From NCBI GenBank assembly GCA_036924285.1, contig JAYKYS010000022.1:1550001-1614000 (forward strand): DNA of 64,000 nt, in the 5' to 3' direction. Position numbers and translations under genes: made by a program. Positions 1 to 11,461 of this stretch are shown one piece after another. The notes beneath the pieces were generated by a model. It searched no databases. It was not told where the DNA came from and saw only the letters and a list, made by a program, of their open reading frames with translations. Origin of the DNA: Asterella californica. Taxonomy: Eukaryota > Streptophyta > Marchantiopsida > Marchantiales > Aytoniaceae. Numbering within the stretch: position 1 is the first letter of the stretch; the number at the start of each line of letters is the position of its first letter.

Positions 1-2600
1 TAATAATAGTTGAAGAAACTTAGTGTGCAGTTGCAGCTATGAGAGTTGAGCTTGAAGTAGTGAAAGCTGAAGCACCGGTGGTCATTAAGAAAAAAGTAAA
101 TTAAACAATTAACAATAACCAAAGGGATTGCGCATAGATGTCAACGTGCTCAGAAAAAAAATAATTTCTTGATATATATTCGAATATTTAGTAATCAATT
201 TTGTATATTATTTTGATACATTATAATCAAATTTTATCAAATTTTTTAGAGTAATATTTTTGATGTCAATGATTATTATTCACGAGATGACGTCATGATC
301 TTAGTATTCAAGATCATTTGTATATTGGTGTTTGTTATTTTATTACTTGTTTGAGCAGTTAGAATTATAATGATTTCATGCATTTATGTAGTGTTAGAGC
401 AATAAATTCAGCTCGTTGGTCAAGTTTGAAATATCAAGTATCAGTTACATCCATGTGACAGTTCAATCAAGTGATTAACAAATTTATTATGACGTTAAAA
501 AACTTCATGATGATAATAACTGGAATCGATGTCAAAATTAAATATAACTAAACAAATTAAAATATGTAATCTTATATGATTCAAGAGAGTTCCAAAAAAA
601 AAAATTTTTTGAATAATTATGTTAGATAACACTAACAAGAAGAAGATGGTTTTTGAAACTTCAGAATTTTAGAATTTTTTTGTGTGATTATAACCACTTA
701 TTAACATTAGATCATAAGTATTCATGTTGGAATTGAACATATCAATATCACGTTTTAAATAATGACGAGACAATCGCAACACAATCACCATAGTACATGA
801 AAAGAAATATCATCACATAAAGATAATAATAATAAATAAATCTTTAGAAATACATTAGACACACACACTTTTTTCAAATCAAAATAGATTATAAATACAA
901 ATGATGAACTTGAATATTATAATTATAAGTATATAATTATATAGAATAATATATAGATTATAAATTTTCAATTTATATTAAATAATTTTTACAAATGTCA
1001 TCATATAGTAAAGACCTCTTAAAATCAAAATATATTGATATCGATAAATAAAACTTGTAATTATAACAACAATGTGGACAATCTCCGTACTTCGCTTCTT
1101 CGTCCTCTCGTCGTACTCGTCTTCTGAACACGTTTCAACCTCTCGCAATCTCTCGCTGGTTAGTGAAGGAAGTTTTTGACTACCTGAACCGCCACTACGA
1201 TGCATCACTGCGATGAGTTCAATCTAACGGAGGAAAAAAACTCTTGTTTTCTCGGATTTCAAAAATCAAAAAATCGATAGTAAGCTATGCGAAAACACAT
1301 AGCAAAAATTTTGAATCATAAATTTTCATAAAAAAACAAAGATTAATGATAAGACAATTGCAAAATACTATATACATAACACATGGCAAAAAATTCAAAC
1401 ACATAAAAATTATAGCATATATCGACCGTTGAGACTCAAGAAACAAAATTGTGATGAAAAGATTAATAAAATCTTGATCAAATTGTAATCATGCATGTGA
1501 CTCAGACTTCTAAAAATCTATAGCTAAAGAATACAAAACTTCAAAAAATTAGAGGTAATGAATCCCATGTTTAATTTTTTCACAAATGTGAGACTAAGAA
1601 AATCTACGATATCCAGACTAGCTCAAACATGCACCTGGAACCTCTGCTCACTTCTCCAACGTGAAGATATCTCTCAATACTGACAAGATTTCACTCAGAA
1701 CAAAAGAAAATATCCGTGATCGCGCATGTTTCTTCTAATGCCATTTCACATTTGAGTTAATCGATGAGTGGAAATTTCTCCACTACTTTCATTTTTGCAA
1801 AATCATCCCAGTCGATTATTTAATTACACTTTGGTAAGAATTATGAAAGCAAGAAGTGTGTAAAAATTATGATGATTCAAACTAGAACTTTAAGACGTAA
1901 ACGGCTAGATGGTTATGTGCAATATATTATAAAATATGATCATATATAAAAAAATATATGTATTTATGTCATAACGACAAATGAAATAATGCCCATAACA
2001 AGCTCTCAAAATCAACATGTATTAATTTGTAGAATATGCTATCACGAGTAGATGAGCAAATATGTAAGAGATGACTTTGATATCTGACCTCTTTAGATTA
2101 ACAACTAAATTTGGCATAATAGATTGACCCTTTCGAGAGATATCATCAAATATCGATCGCGACTTATTTGAAAAATATATTATGAATGTAAGATTCTTTT
2201 GTCTACCTTAAGCACAAATGTCGTCAACTAGTGTGGATCCTAGAGTGAAGATTGTCACGAGATCTCATTGTCAAAGTTCTAAAGTAGATCAATTTCTCTC
2301 TGAAGAGTAAAATTAGTAATAAGAATTGATGGTGTGACATATCTTACCCTATAGTAGTAAATGATATCAAAGACGATGTGAAATTGTAATAAAATTTTTA
2401 TTATTTTTACTACGCGTTTACGCATAGTTTATTGCAAGTTTGAAGATTTTCAAAACTTAAAAAAATAAGAAATCTACTCTTCCTTCCATCAGATTAACAC
2501 CCATTGCCTCATACAACATGATATCCATTCAGAGTGCAAGATGGTGTCCGTTCAAGAACTATCTGGCGAGGTAGTTCATCAAGGACTAAAAAGGACCTTG
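1..2600. other. AT-rich intergenic stretch
   Basis: Very AT-rich sequence with runs of A and T and stop codons in all frames. I see no conserved coding frame, RNA gene or clear repeat boundary. The few short open frames lack any recognisable motif. Confidence 0.6.
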
Positions 2601-3540
2601 GGTCGGATCATTTAGTCCTCAAGGACCTTAGTTCAGGTCGACCTCTCTTCATCAATCCTTCATCATGTGCATTGTAGTTTTTCAAGATTAAAAAATTCTC
2701 ACATCTATTGATGGTGAAATTTTCAAAATTAACAAGGTGGAATCTGTTATACACGGATGCGGATCTCATCCTTGTGGAGGTGCGCTTCCCCATGAGGTCA
2801 TGCCTCGAGGAAGAGACGCGGGTCCCCAAGGGACATCAGAGTTCCCGTTGACAGGGAACTCCTTGTCTACGAGGGTCAATAAGGCCTCCCGTGGACTTGG
2901 GGGTCATGTTTGGTTGGCTGGACAATCTTGAAGGGGCTCGAGCCTTTCAAGCGATGCGGAGACAGAATTAAACGTTGTATTTCTCCAGTGAGCGGTCGCC
3001 AATTGACGATCGTTGGCTGCAAGTGGTAGGTCAGTGGGCGCGATCCGTGTGAAGGAGCTGGAGACGTGATCATAGGATGCCGTGCCAATTAAGGAGAGGT
3101 CAATGGACGCGCGTGGAGTGAGAGGCAAGCCTGCTGATGATGTACGCGTTTGGAAAATGCCAAGGGGTGTGTGGGTAAGGAGGATAGAGCTCGCCTGCAT
3201 TGGAATTGACGCTCATTACCCAAGTTTACTATTTTTGTCATTTGTGGAGTAAGGACTTCAGCTGTGGATGTATGCTTCGAAATCAGAGAAGAAAAACTCC
3301 GTGAATCAGTTGTGTGCGTTTCTCCTTGAGTGTGCATATTGTGTGAGACGGGGCTGGGTCTGGATCTGCGCATATTGCGATTGAAGAGAGAGACGTTGGT
3401 CTGCTGGTTTGATTGTGGTCTAGCTTGTAGGCAAGGTCCTGATCTCTGACTGGGAGGTAGACTGTGAACTGTAAGGCTCGACCCGAACCCGAAGGGCCCA
3501 AACCTATCAGAGTCCTTCTAGCTGTAGCAACAAGCGCGGT
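2600..3540. other. Less AT-rich stretch, unidentified
   Basis: Base composition rises here compared with the flanks and several short overlapping open frames occur on the minus strand. None carries a motif I recognise. It lies on the 3' side of the copia remnant at 3540-4450 (minus), so it may be decayed retroelement sequence, but this is only positional inference. Confidence 0.3.
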
Positions 3541-4450
3541 TTGGTTAACGACCAAAATTGAATTTCCGAGCATGTAGAGGTCGTCAACGATGGGACATGG
3601 AGCTAACACTTGTCCAAATCTGTCCTCTAGGTGATAGAGTCTGTTGTCAATTAAACACCAGCGCCATTGACATCAAATTGCCGAGCTGAGAATAAATTCT
3701 TTTGCAAGGCGAGCACATGGAGAACATCACATATGTACACATGCTCGTCGTTGAGGAATCTCACGGGCTGCATCATCCTCCCCGATGTGGAATCCAAACA
3801 GCTCACTCGATCACCGAACCCATACTTCCTCAGAGAACAAAGCTAGCGTCAAACATAAGACAATTCAAATTCAAACGAAGAGAATCCGAAACTCCTGGCT
3901 GTGCTTAGTTAGCAACAAATCAAGAACGTGAAGTCTTGTCTTCCCGCACTATAGAAAGAATGAAGAAAAGGCTACAAACTACGTACTACCAACCAATGTA
4001 ATGGAACGGAGAGAAAAGATGACAATCTAGGTCTAAAGCTCTCCCTTTCTTCTCTTTCCTTTTCGGAAGTGCTACTTCACAATGAGCTCAACTCAAACCG
4101 AAGGAAGCAATCGAACGAGAGGAGGGAGACATACGAAAGCGTCAAAATCCCTGTTTGAAGATTTGCTCCTCGAGATGTCTGCTTCCGAACGCGATGACTA
4201 GGATCCACATGTGGCACAACATGTGACGGGGAGCGGACGATTCAGCGTGACATGACCAGTACCTTCCAAGGAAAGAACGTATAGGTTTTGACAGGTCATA
4301 AGCAAAACATGAGGTTGCCTTGTCATTGGACACTAACGATTGGGATGCAAAAGAGACGGTCTGATCTGCTAGATATGCAACCGTTTTTGTTCTGGCAGTT
4401 GGGTTCCCTCGATTTCCTTGAATCCAAGACTCCAAGTTAATCCTCGACAT
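3540..4450 (-). pseudogene. Decayed Ty1/copia gag-protease fragment
   Basis: Minus-strand translation around 3705-3780 gives a stretch with DVLHVLALQKNLFSARQFD, the classic copia segment between protease and the GAG_pre-integrase domain (family form DVLxVPxLxxNLLSxxQ). Upstream on the same strand, near 4170-4210, a W-I-L...SRHL stretch resembles the copia protease region (WILDSGASxHM) without an intact D-S-G. Near 4270-4320 a C-F...SKPIRSF stretch resembles a decayed zinc knuckle. The order gag knuckle, protease, pre-integrase is right for a minus-strand element. Stops and frame changes separate the parts, so it is a remnant. No LTR was found beside it. Confidence 0.55.
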
Positions 4451-4554
4451 ACAAACCCTCCTTGACTCTTGAGCTGAGTTGAGTTAATGGGTTTTTCTCC
4501 GCTTTCTTCTGGGACCCAAGTCAAACTCTGTTGCATTACAATATCTCCCTTCAA

Positions 4555-5080
4555 TATCTTTTTCGTTCTAATATTCCAAATGTAATTCCTGAGGAAGAAG
4601 AATAAATGTATTGATTGTAAATAAAGAGAATGAAAGAAGAAAGAAGTTTTATCTCTTTTCGTAATTCGTCTTTAAATATTACTTTGTTCCCAAAAGTAAC
4701 TTTGAGGAATACACTGCTTTATTGAAATTTGTAATCATTTCGAAAGATATTGTCACTATTATTGAGTTTTTCACATTTTTGGTAGCCCTGATAAACATGA
4801 CTGCTATGATGTTATTTCCTAACCAATTATCTCTTCGTTGTCACAACCCTATACAAGGGAACACCTCGTGCATAAAATGTGAATGAATTTTCCTTTCACG
4901 GCCAAGCTCTATTTATTTATTTTGATATTTTTAACCTAGTCATATATCTTTAAAAACCTTTAGGTTCAAGTATTTGTGTTACTAACTTGACAGTAGCCGA
5001 GCTGTGAGGATGTGATAAAGAAATATTCCTCTTGATAAAGAGCAAGAATTATATTTTCACATCACCACACTTAAACCACC
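4555..5080. other. Intergenic, no feature seen
   Basis: AT-rich sequence without a supportable open frame or RNA gene. It leads into the TATA motif at 5089. Confidence 0.5.
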
Positions 5081-5088
5081 AGTGCCTC

Positions 5089-5097
5089 TATAAAAGG
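5089..5097 (+). promoter_or_regulatory. Candidate TATA box
   Basis: TATAAAAGG lies about 70 bases upstream of a composition change into a repeat-rich transcribed-looking tract. It could be the core promoter of an LTR or of an unidentified transcript. There is no supporting coding gene immediately downstream. Confidence 0.4.
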
Positions 5098-5157
5098 GGT
5101 GTACTGGCAGTCTGCTGACGTGGCATTCTGCCACATACAGCCAAGCTGCGCGGAGCA

Positions 5158-6290
5158 GTGCCATGCCGTCGCTACCGGAATATTTTTTCAAGGAGGAGCG
5201 CATCGCGAGGTTTAGGATTCTTTGTCATAGCTCGCTCTTTCGCTCGCTTCCTCGCTGCGGCTTTGTCATGCGATATCTTTCGCTTCCTCGTCATCGCTCG
5301 CTCTTTTGCTCGCTTTCTCGCTGCGGTGTCGCCATCGCTCGCTCTTTTGCTTCCTCACTACGGCTTCATCATCGCTCGCTCTTTGCTGCGATGGCGTTCG
5401 ATCGAGGTTCCTTGGACTTGATTCTCGATCGAACTTCATCGCGACGCAGGATTTTTGAGAGATATTTCAGTCGTTTTGTTCGTGGTGGCTGTCAGGCGGG
5501 TGCGTTGCGAGTTCAGGCTCGTCGTTTCTCGTGGTTTTGCAGGGTTTAGCGGGTTGAGGCTCGTCGTTTCTCGTGCGTTGCGGTTTCAAGATTGTCGTTT
5601 CTCGTTTTGCAAGTGCGTTGCGGGTTCAGGCTCCACCTTCGAACCATCGCTGGTTGACATGATCCTCTTGCTCTTCTCCCAGCCATCGTTGCGGCTTCAA
5701 CATTTGTCATCGCTGTCATTTCGTCATTTTCTTTCGGTTCTCAGTTTTCAATTTCAGTCGTTTTGAGCTCGTTGTTGTCTCGGTTCTTTTCGGTTCTCAT
5801 TTCGGGATTACAGTCCCTTTTGATCTTGGTTTGTCTCGGTTCCCAGTTCAGAGGTTTTTCTCGATTCATTTCGTCTCTTTCTCGTTTTTGTCAGGCTGGT
5901 GCGTTCAGGGTTCAGGCTCGTCGTTTCTCGTGCGTTACGATTTCAAGCTCGTCGTTTCTCATTTTGCAGGTGCGTTTCGTTCAAGCTCCACCTTCGAGCC
6001 ATCGCTGGGGTTCACGATCCTCCTGCTCTTCTCCCAGCCATCGCTGCAACTTCGTCATTCGTCATCGCTGTCACTTCGTCATTTCTTTTTGGTTCTCAGT
6101 TTTGAGATTTCAGTCGTTTTGAACTTGGTTTGTCTCGGTTCTTTTTGCTTCTTAGTTTGAGGTTATAGTCGTTTTGATCTTGGTTTGTCTCGGTTCTTTT
6201 TGGTTCTCAGTTCAGTGGTTTTTCTCGATTCATTTCGGTTCAGTTTTTTTCGATTCTCAGTTCAGTTCTCTGGTTAGTTTTTGAGAGATT
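5158..6290 (+). repeat. Degenerate tandem-repeat tract
   Basis: From about 5225 to 5400 the phrase TCGCTCGCTCTTT recurs with variations. From about 5556 a unit of roughly 355 bases is repeated: the stretch 5556-5791 reappears at about 5912-6143. Both contain GGCTCGTCGTTTCTCGTGCG, a CTCCACCTTCGA...CCATCGCTGG block, CTTCTCCCAGCCATCG and a TCGGTTCTTTT ending. Partial extra copies of the TCTCGGTTCTTTT...TTCTCAGTT phrase follow to about 6260. Open frames through it are by-products of the repeat and show no protein family. Confidence 0.7.
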
Positions 6291-6348
6291 GAAAACTCAT
6301 GTTTTTTATTAGGGTGGTGAACACACTCACCACATGAATGTGGTGACC

Positions 6349-6370
6349 ATAAACCCTAAACCCTAAACTC
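6349..6370 (-). repeat. Short interstitial telomere-type repeat
   Basis: About two and a half copies of the plant telomere unit (CCCTAAA on this strand) stand next to the inverted repeat at 6374-6420. Confidence 0.6.
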
Positions 6371-6373
6371 TTC

Positions 6374-6420
6374 AACCATGCTCTCATGTGAACACACTCA
6401 CCTCTCATGAGAGCATGGTT
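6374..6420. repeat. Perfect 15-bp inverted repeat
   Basis: Arms AACCATGCTCTCATG and CATGAGAGCATGGTT are separated by 17 bases. It overlaps the end of the unrecognised minus-strand gene. It is not followed by a T tract, so a terminator role is not suggested. Confidence 0.8.
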
Positions 6421-7406
6421 CAAGTCCAGAAAATGCCATGTGAGTACTTTCGACTGCACCTCCTCTTTCTTGATCGTCCATCGGTCGAGTGTTGCTTGAA
6501 TCCATCCAATCCATCGTCTTCCCGCTCTGAAATCCATAAAAGTGCTTTCGCTCTATAAGCTGTAGGCCGATCTCTCGATAGATTGAATCCAATTGTGTAT
6601 ATCTCAATCTCGCACATAGTGCAGAATGATACATACGACACACAACATCCGGGATCTCATAATACAACTCCATCTCCGTGGACAACCAAACAAATTTGTG
6701 CTGACACTCACAACTAAACTTCAACTTCCAAGTCTGATGGAAAGCCTTGATTGCTGGAGGTAACAAGAGCTTGTCACATCTTGGGTGGGGACACTTCACC
6801 TTGAAGTCCTGAAAGAATTCCCTCAATCGAGACAAAGATACAAATCTGACGATCGGGAGATCCTTGACAAATATGTCGCCTTCTCTCATGTCTCTCTCAT
6901 GTGGTTCACGATCATCCACATCATTAAGGTTCTGAGAATCTACTATCGGATCTAATGAGATTCGAGAGTCCAACATGTCATCAACCACCTGTAGATAAAA
7001 TATGCCAATTCAAATAAGAAAGATATCATGCACACGCTTTCACAGATTTACAAGCATATTTTAGCTTGCTTGAAAAGGGTGAAAAGATGACCATACCTGA
7101 ACACCCAACGCATTCAAAACATCTAGATCGGTCACAAACTCATCATCATCCATCTCTGGCACAAGTAGATCCATATCACCTGCCTCTCTGATCATTTGAT
7201 CAATAACGACCCGAGCAGTGGTAAACAAAAAGTTCATAATGCCCTGCACCAAGTCCCAAAAGTTGCATCCGTTGTACATACTGCGGAAGCAACGACTCTA
7301 GGATCCTAATCAATCCTCCAGGGACCTCCGGACATCCTCTAGGTCTATGTCTATCGTCCGATCGTGGTGGATGTCCCCTAGGAGGTATGAACTTAAAACT
7401 TGACAA
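6398..7406 (-). CDS. Unrecognised spliced gene or transposon gene
   Basis: The downstream exon runs from 6988 to 6398 and encodes up to 196 residues. A 108-base intron (7096-6989) joins it in frame to an upstream exon ending at 7097: the donor reads CAG|GTATGG and the acceptor CTACAG|GTGG. The junction is supported because reading frame and acidic composition continue across it. The protein starts acidic (EMDDDEFVTDLDVLNAL). It then has two close cysteine clusters, CPHPRC and, about 30 residues on, CEC, which could bind zinc, followed by an aromatic, arginine-rich helical part. The 5' end is unclear: an open frame at 7406-7200 overlaps in another frame and may be an earlier exon. I do not recognise the family. 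A cysteine-cluster transposase or a lineage-specific protein are both possible. Downstream lies a hairpin and telomere-like repeat. Confidence 0.4.
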
Positions 7407-7744
7407 GTATAATGAACCTATCTGTCCGGAGGTCCAATCCTCGTCACTTAGATATCCTCAAAATCACCTCAAAAATATAAAAGATATTGAAATAAATTTA
7501 TAATAATCTAGACTAAGTAAAGAACAAAAATATAACCACAAGAATTTTCCAAATCAGAAGAGGAAGAATATAAAACAAAAAGAATCCTAGAAAAAAAACA
7601 CTACAGCTACAATTATTTGAAAATATAACTACAAATATGAAACAAAAAATAGAATGACTAAGACACTTGGAAATAACCAAGTCTTAGAGAGAAGACTTAA
7701 AAAGAAGAAAAAGTATCTTTCCGTGGTATGAGATGGGTGAGAAG

Positions 7745-7845
7745 AAGGGCATAGGAAGGCTGGAAGAAAGGGAGGAGGAAGGACGGAGGAAGACTGGGCG
7801 GAGGAAGGCTGGAAGGAAGGGAGGAGGAAGGTAGGAGAGAAAGGA
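7745..7845. repeat. Purine-rich tandem repeat
   Basis: GGAAGGCTGGAAG(A/G)AAGGGAGGAGGAAGG appears twice in tandem with a unit of about 50 bases, embedded in a GA-rich tract. Confidence 0.65.
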
Positions 7846-7849
7846 AAAA

Positions 7850-8930
7850 AATTACTCTAAGTGAAGGATGGGAAAAACAATGGACGATGACGGGGTGCGT
7901 GAAGGATGACGGGGGTGCAGGAAGGACGGCTGCCGGAAATGAATTTCTGGCTTTTCAAATTCCAAACCGCTGGTGTCCTTGCCTCCGCGTCGCACGTTTT
8001 GTTATCAGTATTTCTCGAGTTTTTACTTTTTATGTAAATATTTTCTTATATCGAATTCACCTCATCACACTAACGAAATATTTTGATATTAGAACATTTC
8101 AGAATTCAAAAAGAGAATATTTCCGATATCCTATCGCAGATGCTGAAATCTTCTCTGTGTCATATTGTCCATGTCAGACATCCGTTTTGAGCAAGGGATG
8201 ATTCAAATTTTAGGTCTTAAGTAGATTAACATTTTGAACCGTAGATGAAGATCACTAAGTAACAAATAAAATCGTGACAGTTGTCCATAGTTCTCGTGGG
8301 TATACCCACATCCGTCTGATTTTTCAAAATCGTGTCTAAAATGATTAGCGGTGGGTTAACCTACCGCTAATATAGGGGCACAGGTGGTTTAACAAAAGAC
8401 CTTAAAGACTGAGTATGACTAGAAGTGCTCCGGGTGACCCAGAAGATTCTATTTTGCACGTTTGGTTTTAGAGTTGAGAAATTAAACCATTATGCAAAAA
8501 ATACTTTTTACTAATATTTTCATCCAAATTAGAAACGGTGAAAGAAAAAATCAACTTAACGCTATTTATCAACTTTATGATTCATCTTGGAAGGAAACAA
8601 ATGAGTATTGAGAGAAAAATGTTAAAATGAAGATTTAGATGTTTCTTGGAACAAAAGAGAATTTTTTCTAGACTCAGAATACACTGGGAGGGAAAAAAGA
8701 AATTTTTTTATACTCATACTCCGGTTTAATTTCTGATATTAGACGCGTATATTCACCCACGCGTGGCACGCTCAGGAATTTACTGAAGGGAACCCGGATT
8801 TATACTTCCCGATGCGCATTTCCTCTTATGGATTATATCAGTGAAATTTGTTACTTTGAACTCAGTTAATATATAATAATTAATATATCAATTATAATAA
8901 ATTTAAATCAATATCTTGTCTAAGATTTTA
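7850..8930. other. Intergenic with small palindromes
   Basis: No supportable gene. Two short palindromes stand out: GTGGGTATACCCAC at 8296-8309 (perfect), and a 26-base near-perfect palindrome at 8345-8370 built on TTAGCGGT...ACCGCTAA around GGTTAACC. The remainder is AT-rich. Confidence 0.5.
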
Positions 8931-9188
8931 AGTTAACATTGAGACATTTCATTATGACACATTTCCATTCTAGTGAAGGTTTTTGTTGTGCTAGAGCAAA
9001 TCTTTCTCTGCAATTCGCTCCTTATTTTATCGCTTGTCTTCTTCTCTCCATCTTGCGAGAGCTCACATTGCATCATATTTGATCCAACTTCACATTTTCT
9101 AGTGGAATAGTAACGTTTTGGATAAAGATGTTCTACATCACTTAACCTTTTACGGCTACAGCCGAGAAGACCACTATGGTCTTCATCG

Positions 9189-9386
9189 AGCATGCATATT
9201 CATTCTCTTCCGAGTTCGGAAGAGGAGAAAATGCATAACCATTTAATTTAATACCTAACCCTTCATGCAGGAAGGGTTAGGTATTAAATTAAATGCCTCA
9301 CTGAAATAATGTAATCGTGAGTACAACTCCCCGGTCTTGTACTTTATGAAGCGCGAGAGCCGGCTCATCACTTATGGGTTTTCTCC
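9189..9386 (+). repeat. Two-hairpin module, copy 1
   Basis: Starts with GCATGCATATTCATT. A small hairpin follows at 9205-9224 (CTCTTCCGA, 2-base loop, TCGGAAGAG). A large perfect hairpin comes next at 9241-9294: 24-base arms beginning ATTTAATTTAATACCTAACC, with the 6-base loop ATGCAG. The module ends near a CACTTATGGGTTTTC phrase at about 9370-9386. Copies 2 and 3, on the minus strand near 54.8 and 55.3 kb, share the same order of parts although the stems differ in sequence. Confidence 0.65.
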
Positions 9387-9470
9387 TGCTCTCCTCGTGT
9401 TTCCAGGCATAAGATAACAAATAACATTTATAAATTTTTTTTAATTTGTATGTTTATTTAATATATATGT

Positions 9471-10341
9471 TTATTTAATACTTATATATTTTCTGGATAA
9501 GCATAAATGAGCAAAAGTTCCCAGAGTTCATCGGGCATGCATCCATATTTGGTAAGCTTCAGTTTTCAGTTTTTTCAGACGAACCTACTTCGTGATGAAG
9601 CGAGGTTTATATTTATATATATAAGGATCCATTAACCTATAATGGATCATGTGTTGAAATCTACAATGATCTACCTATCAATCAGATTGATTGGATATAT
9701 TTCAACATCGAGTAAATTTGATATATAAGGTAGTATAAAGAAAAAATAAATTAATCTGAATCTTTTTTATAACCCATGGTGATCTCACTGTGATGAGTGA
9801 ATAATCACAGTTGATAAAGTATATCATAAGGTATTCTAAGAAATACTCTAGCATTGGGTATGTTTTATATATATATATAGATGTCAAGAGATCTAGGAAA
9901 CATGTGCAATGCGTAGTCAACGTCGGTTGTTTCAAGCGTCGATGTTCTTCTTACAATAGTAAATTTTTGTACAAGGTTCGTTAGAGCATCTCCACCGGAC
10001 TCGCCAAACGTTATGCTATTTCAAATTTCAAATTTTCGCACCGTTTTATAATGTATGGTCATTCCAAAGGGGGAGGTAAACACCACTACAAAGTAGCCGA
10101 TAGCTAAATAATGGGTAATATTTGATCCATCATTTAGATGTGTGACTCGAGATTTAGCCTCGAAACATCATTATTTATGATCATCATTTAGCCTCGGAAC
10201 ATTTGAATGTGTTAGTTTCGGAAAAAGGTCAAAGTTATGAAAAATAGCTCTTAGTGTGCATAGCAGAATATGCATGTTCGATGAACTCTGGGAACTTTTG
10301 CTCGTTTATTGTTATCAAGAAAATATATAAATATTAAATAA
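9471..10341. mobile_element. Inverted-repeat-bounded element, unclassified
   Basis: The stretch at about 9471-9541 is found inverted at about 10269-10341. Shared parts are the AT-rich outer side with TATATATTTTCT and the core GAGCAAAAGTTCCCAGAGTT, followed by CATC and GCATGCAT. About 730 bases lie between, without a coding frame. The core phrase recurs singly near 10,575 and at 63,927-63,965. This could be a non-autonomous DNA transposon (MITE-like) or two inverted copies of one repeat. No target duplication was identified. Confidence 0.5.
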
Positions 10342-10759
10342 AAAATATATATTAAAAAACTTAAAAAACTAATTATAATTTATATCAATTAATATTCTGA
10401 TGGTGCTAGTTTCCTCTACTTGGAGTTTTGGAAACACATGTGTGTGCTTTTGGTATATAGATTTTGTTGGGTCGAACCATAATTCTTGGTTTGGCTGCTA
10501 CTTAATATTTCTTCAGTTTAGAATTTCTATATATTTTATATATTCTGAATAAACGAAAATGAACAAAAGTTCTCCAAGTTGAGTTTCGTATACATTAGGC
10601 TTCTTAGCAAGGTACAATCCACAGCGGAACAAAAATGAGTTTATTCTTCACAAAATGAATTTTCTTTTACTTTCCTCCGTATACCTACGCAATGATAGTC
10701 CACAAACCACATGCCGCTTAGAAATTTTTCACGATTATGTCGTTTTTTTCATTTAATTG

Positions 10760-11217
10760 TCGTGCGCATACACATCTCTACACAACATACATCACTGTCA
10801 AAGATACATCACACATACACATAACACATGGACGATCTCATATACATACACAAGTGTACCACAATGATAAACGAAATGTACTCACTCCATCATGCCAACG
10901 GACACTAAAGAATCACTAAAGTCGAGCTAAATTCACTCTGTGCTCGTAGAGACTCCAGATTGCACTCACAAAGACTATCCATCATAGCTAGGAGCTTGAA
11001 GGCTCAACTTGAAGAACTAAGGCCTCCAAGCCCTACTTGCGAAGTATATCCCTATTGGGTCATCCCAAGAACTCGCCCTAACGGCACTAACGACCATACC
11101 TAGATTCGTCACTCTGCACTCGGTCAACTAATCGAGGAGCCAAACTGACGTGACAGCTGTTGTGCGCATACACATAACACATGGACGATCTCATACAGAT
11201 ACACAAGTGTACTATAA
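10760..11217. repeat. Short direct repeat flanking the 3' LTR
   Basis: CACATAACACATGGACGATC plus about 30 further bases occurs at 10817-10862 and again at 11170-11217, on the two sides of the 291-base LTR. GTGCGCATACACAT occurs just before both. The inner copy is inside element A and the outer one outside it. Confidence 0.65.
10865..11155 (-). repeat. 3' LTR of element A
   Basis: Matches 31701-31992 over its whole length with scattered differences. Begins TGTCACGTCAG and ends CGTTTATCA on the minus strand. It lies about 300 bases beyond the integrase C-terminus, as expected for a 3' LTR. I see no clear polypurine tract next to it. Confidence 0.7.
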
Positions 11218-11461
11218 TCGCCCCCCTAATTGACGGTTAGGTCTCTCTAACTCCAGATAGCTCCATATCTCAACTACGTGATATACACCTTCATGGGCGT
11301 AAGGATCAGGAGGCCAAGTGCTACATCATCTCATCGTTAGTCGTTTGTTTGTAATCCATACCACGCAAAGATCTAATCGATTATTCCTGCTATAAACATC
11401 GAGGACAAACTCACCATCCAGTAGGAACGACACTGAGAGATGGAGTCAAACATGACATGTG

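Noticed and set aside
5225..5400. Short regular repeats as a CRISPR array
   Set aside because: Units are degenerate, abutting and without unique spacers, and the host is a plant.
5158..6160. Several overlapping plus-strand open frames rich in Arg, Ser, Phe and Leu
   Set aside because: They are produced by the tandem-repeat composition. All three frames are open in parts and none has protein-family features.
8933..9193. Minus-strand open frame of 86 codons starting in the hairpin module
   Set aside because: No recognisable motif, starts inside a dispersed repeat and lies in AT-rich non-coding DNA.
9241..9294. Large hairpin as a Helitron 3' end
   Set aside because: The CTRR end and TC start expected for Helitrons are not seen, and the stem is far longer than usual.
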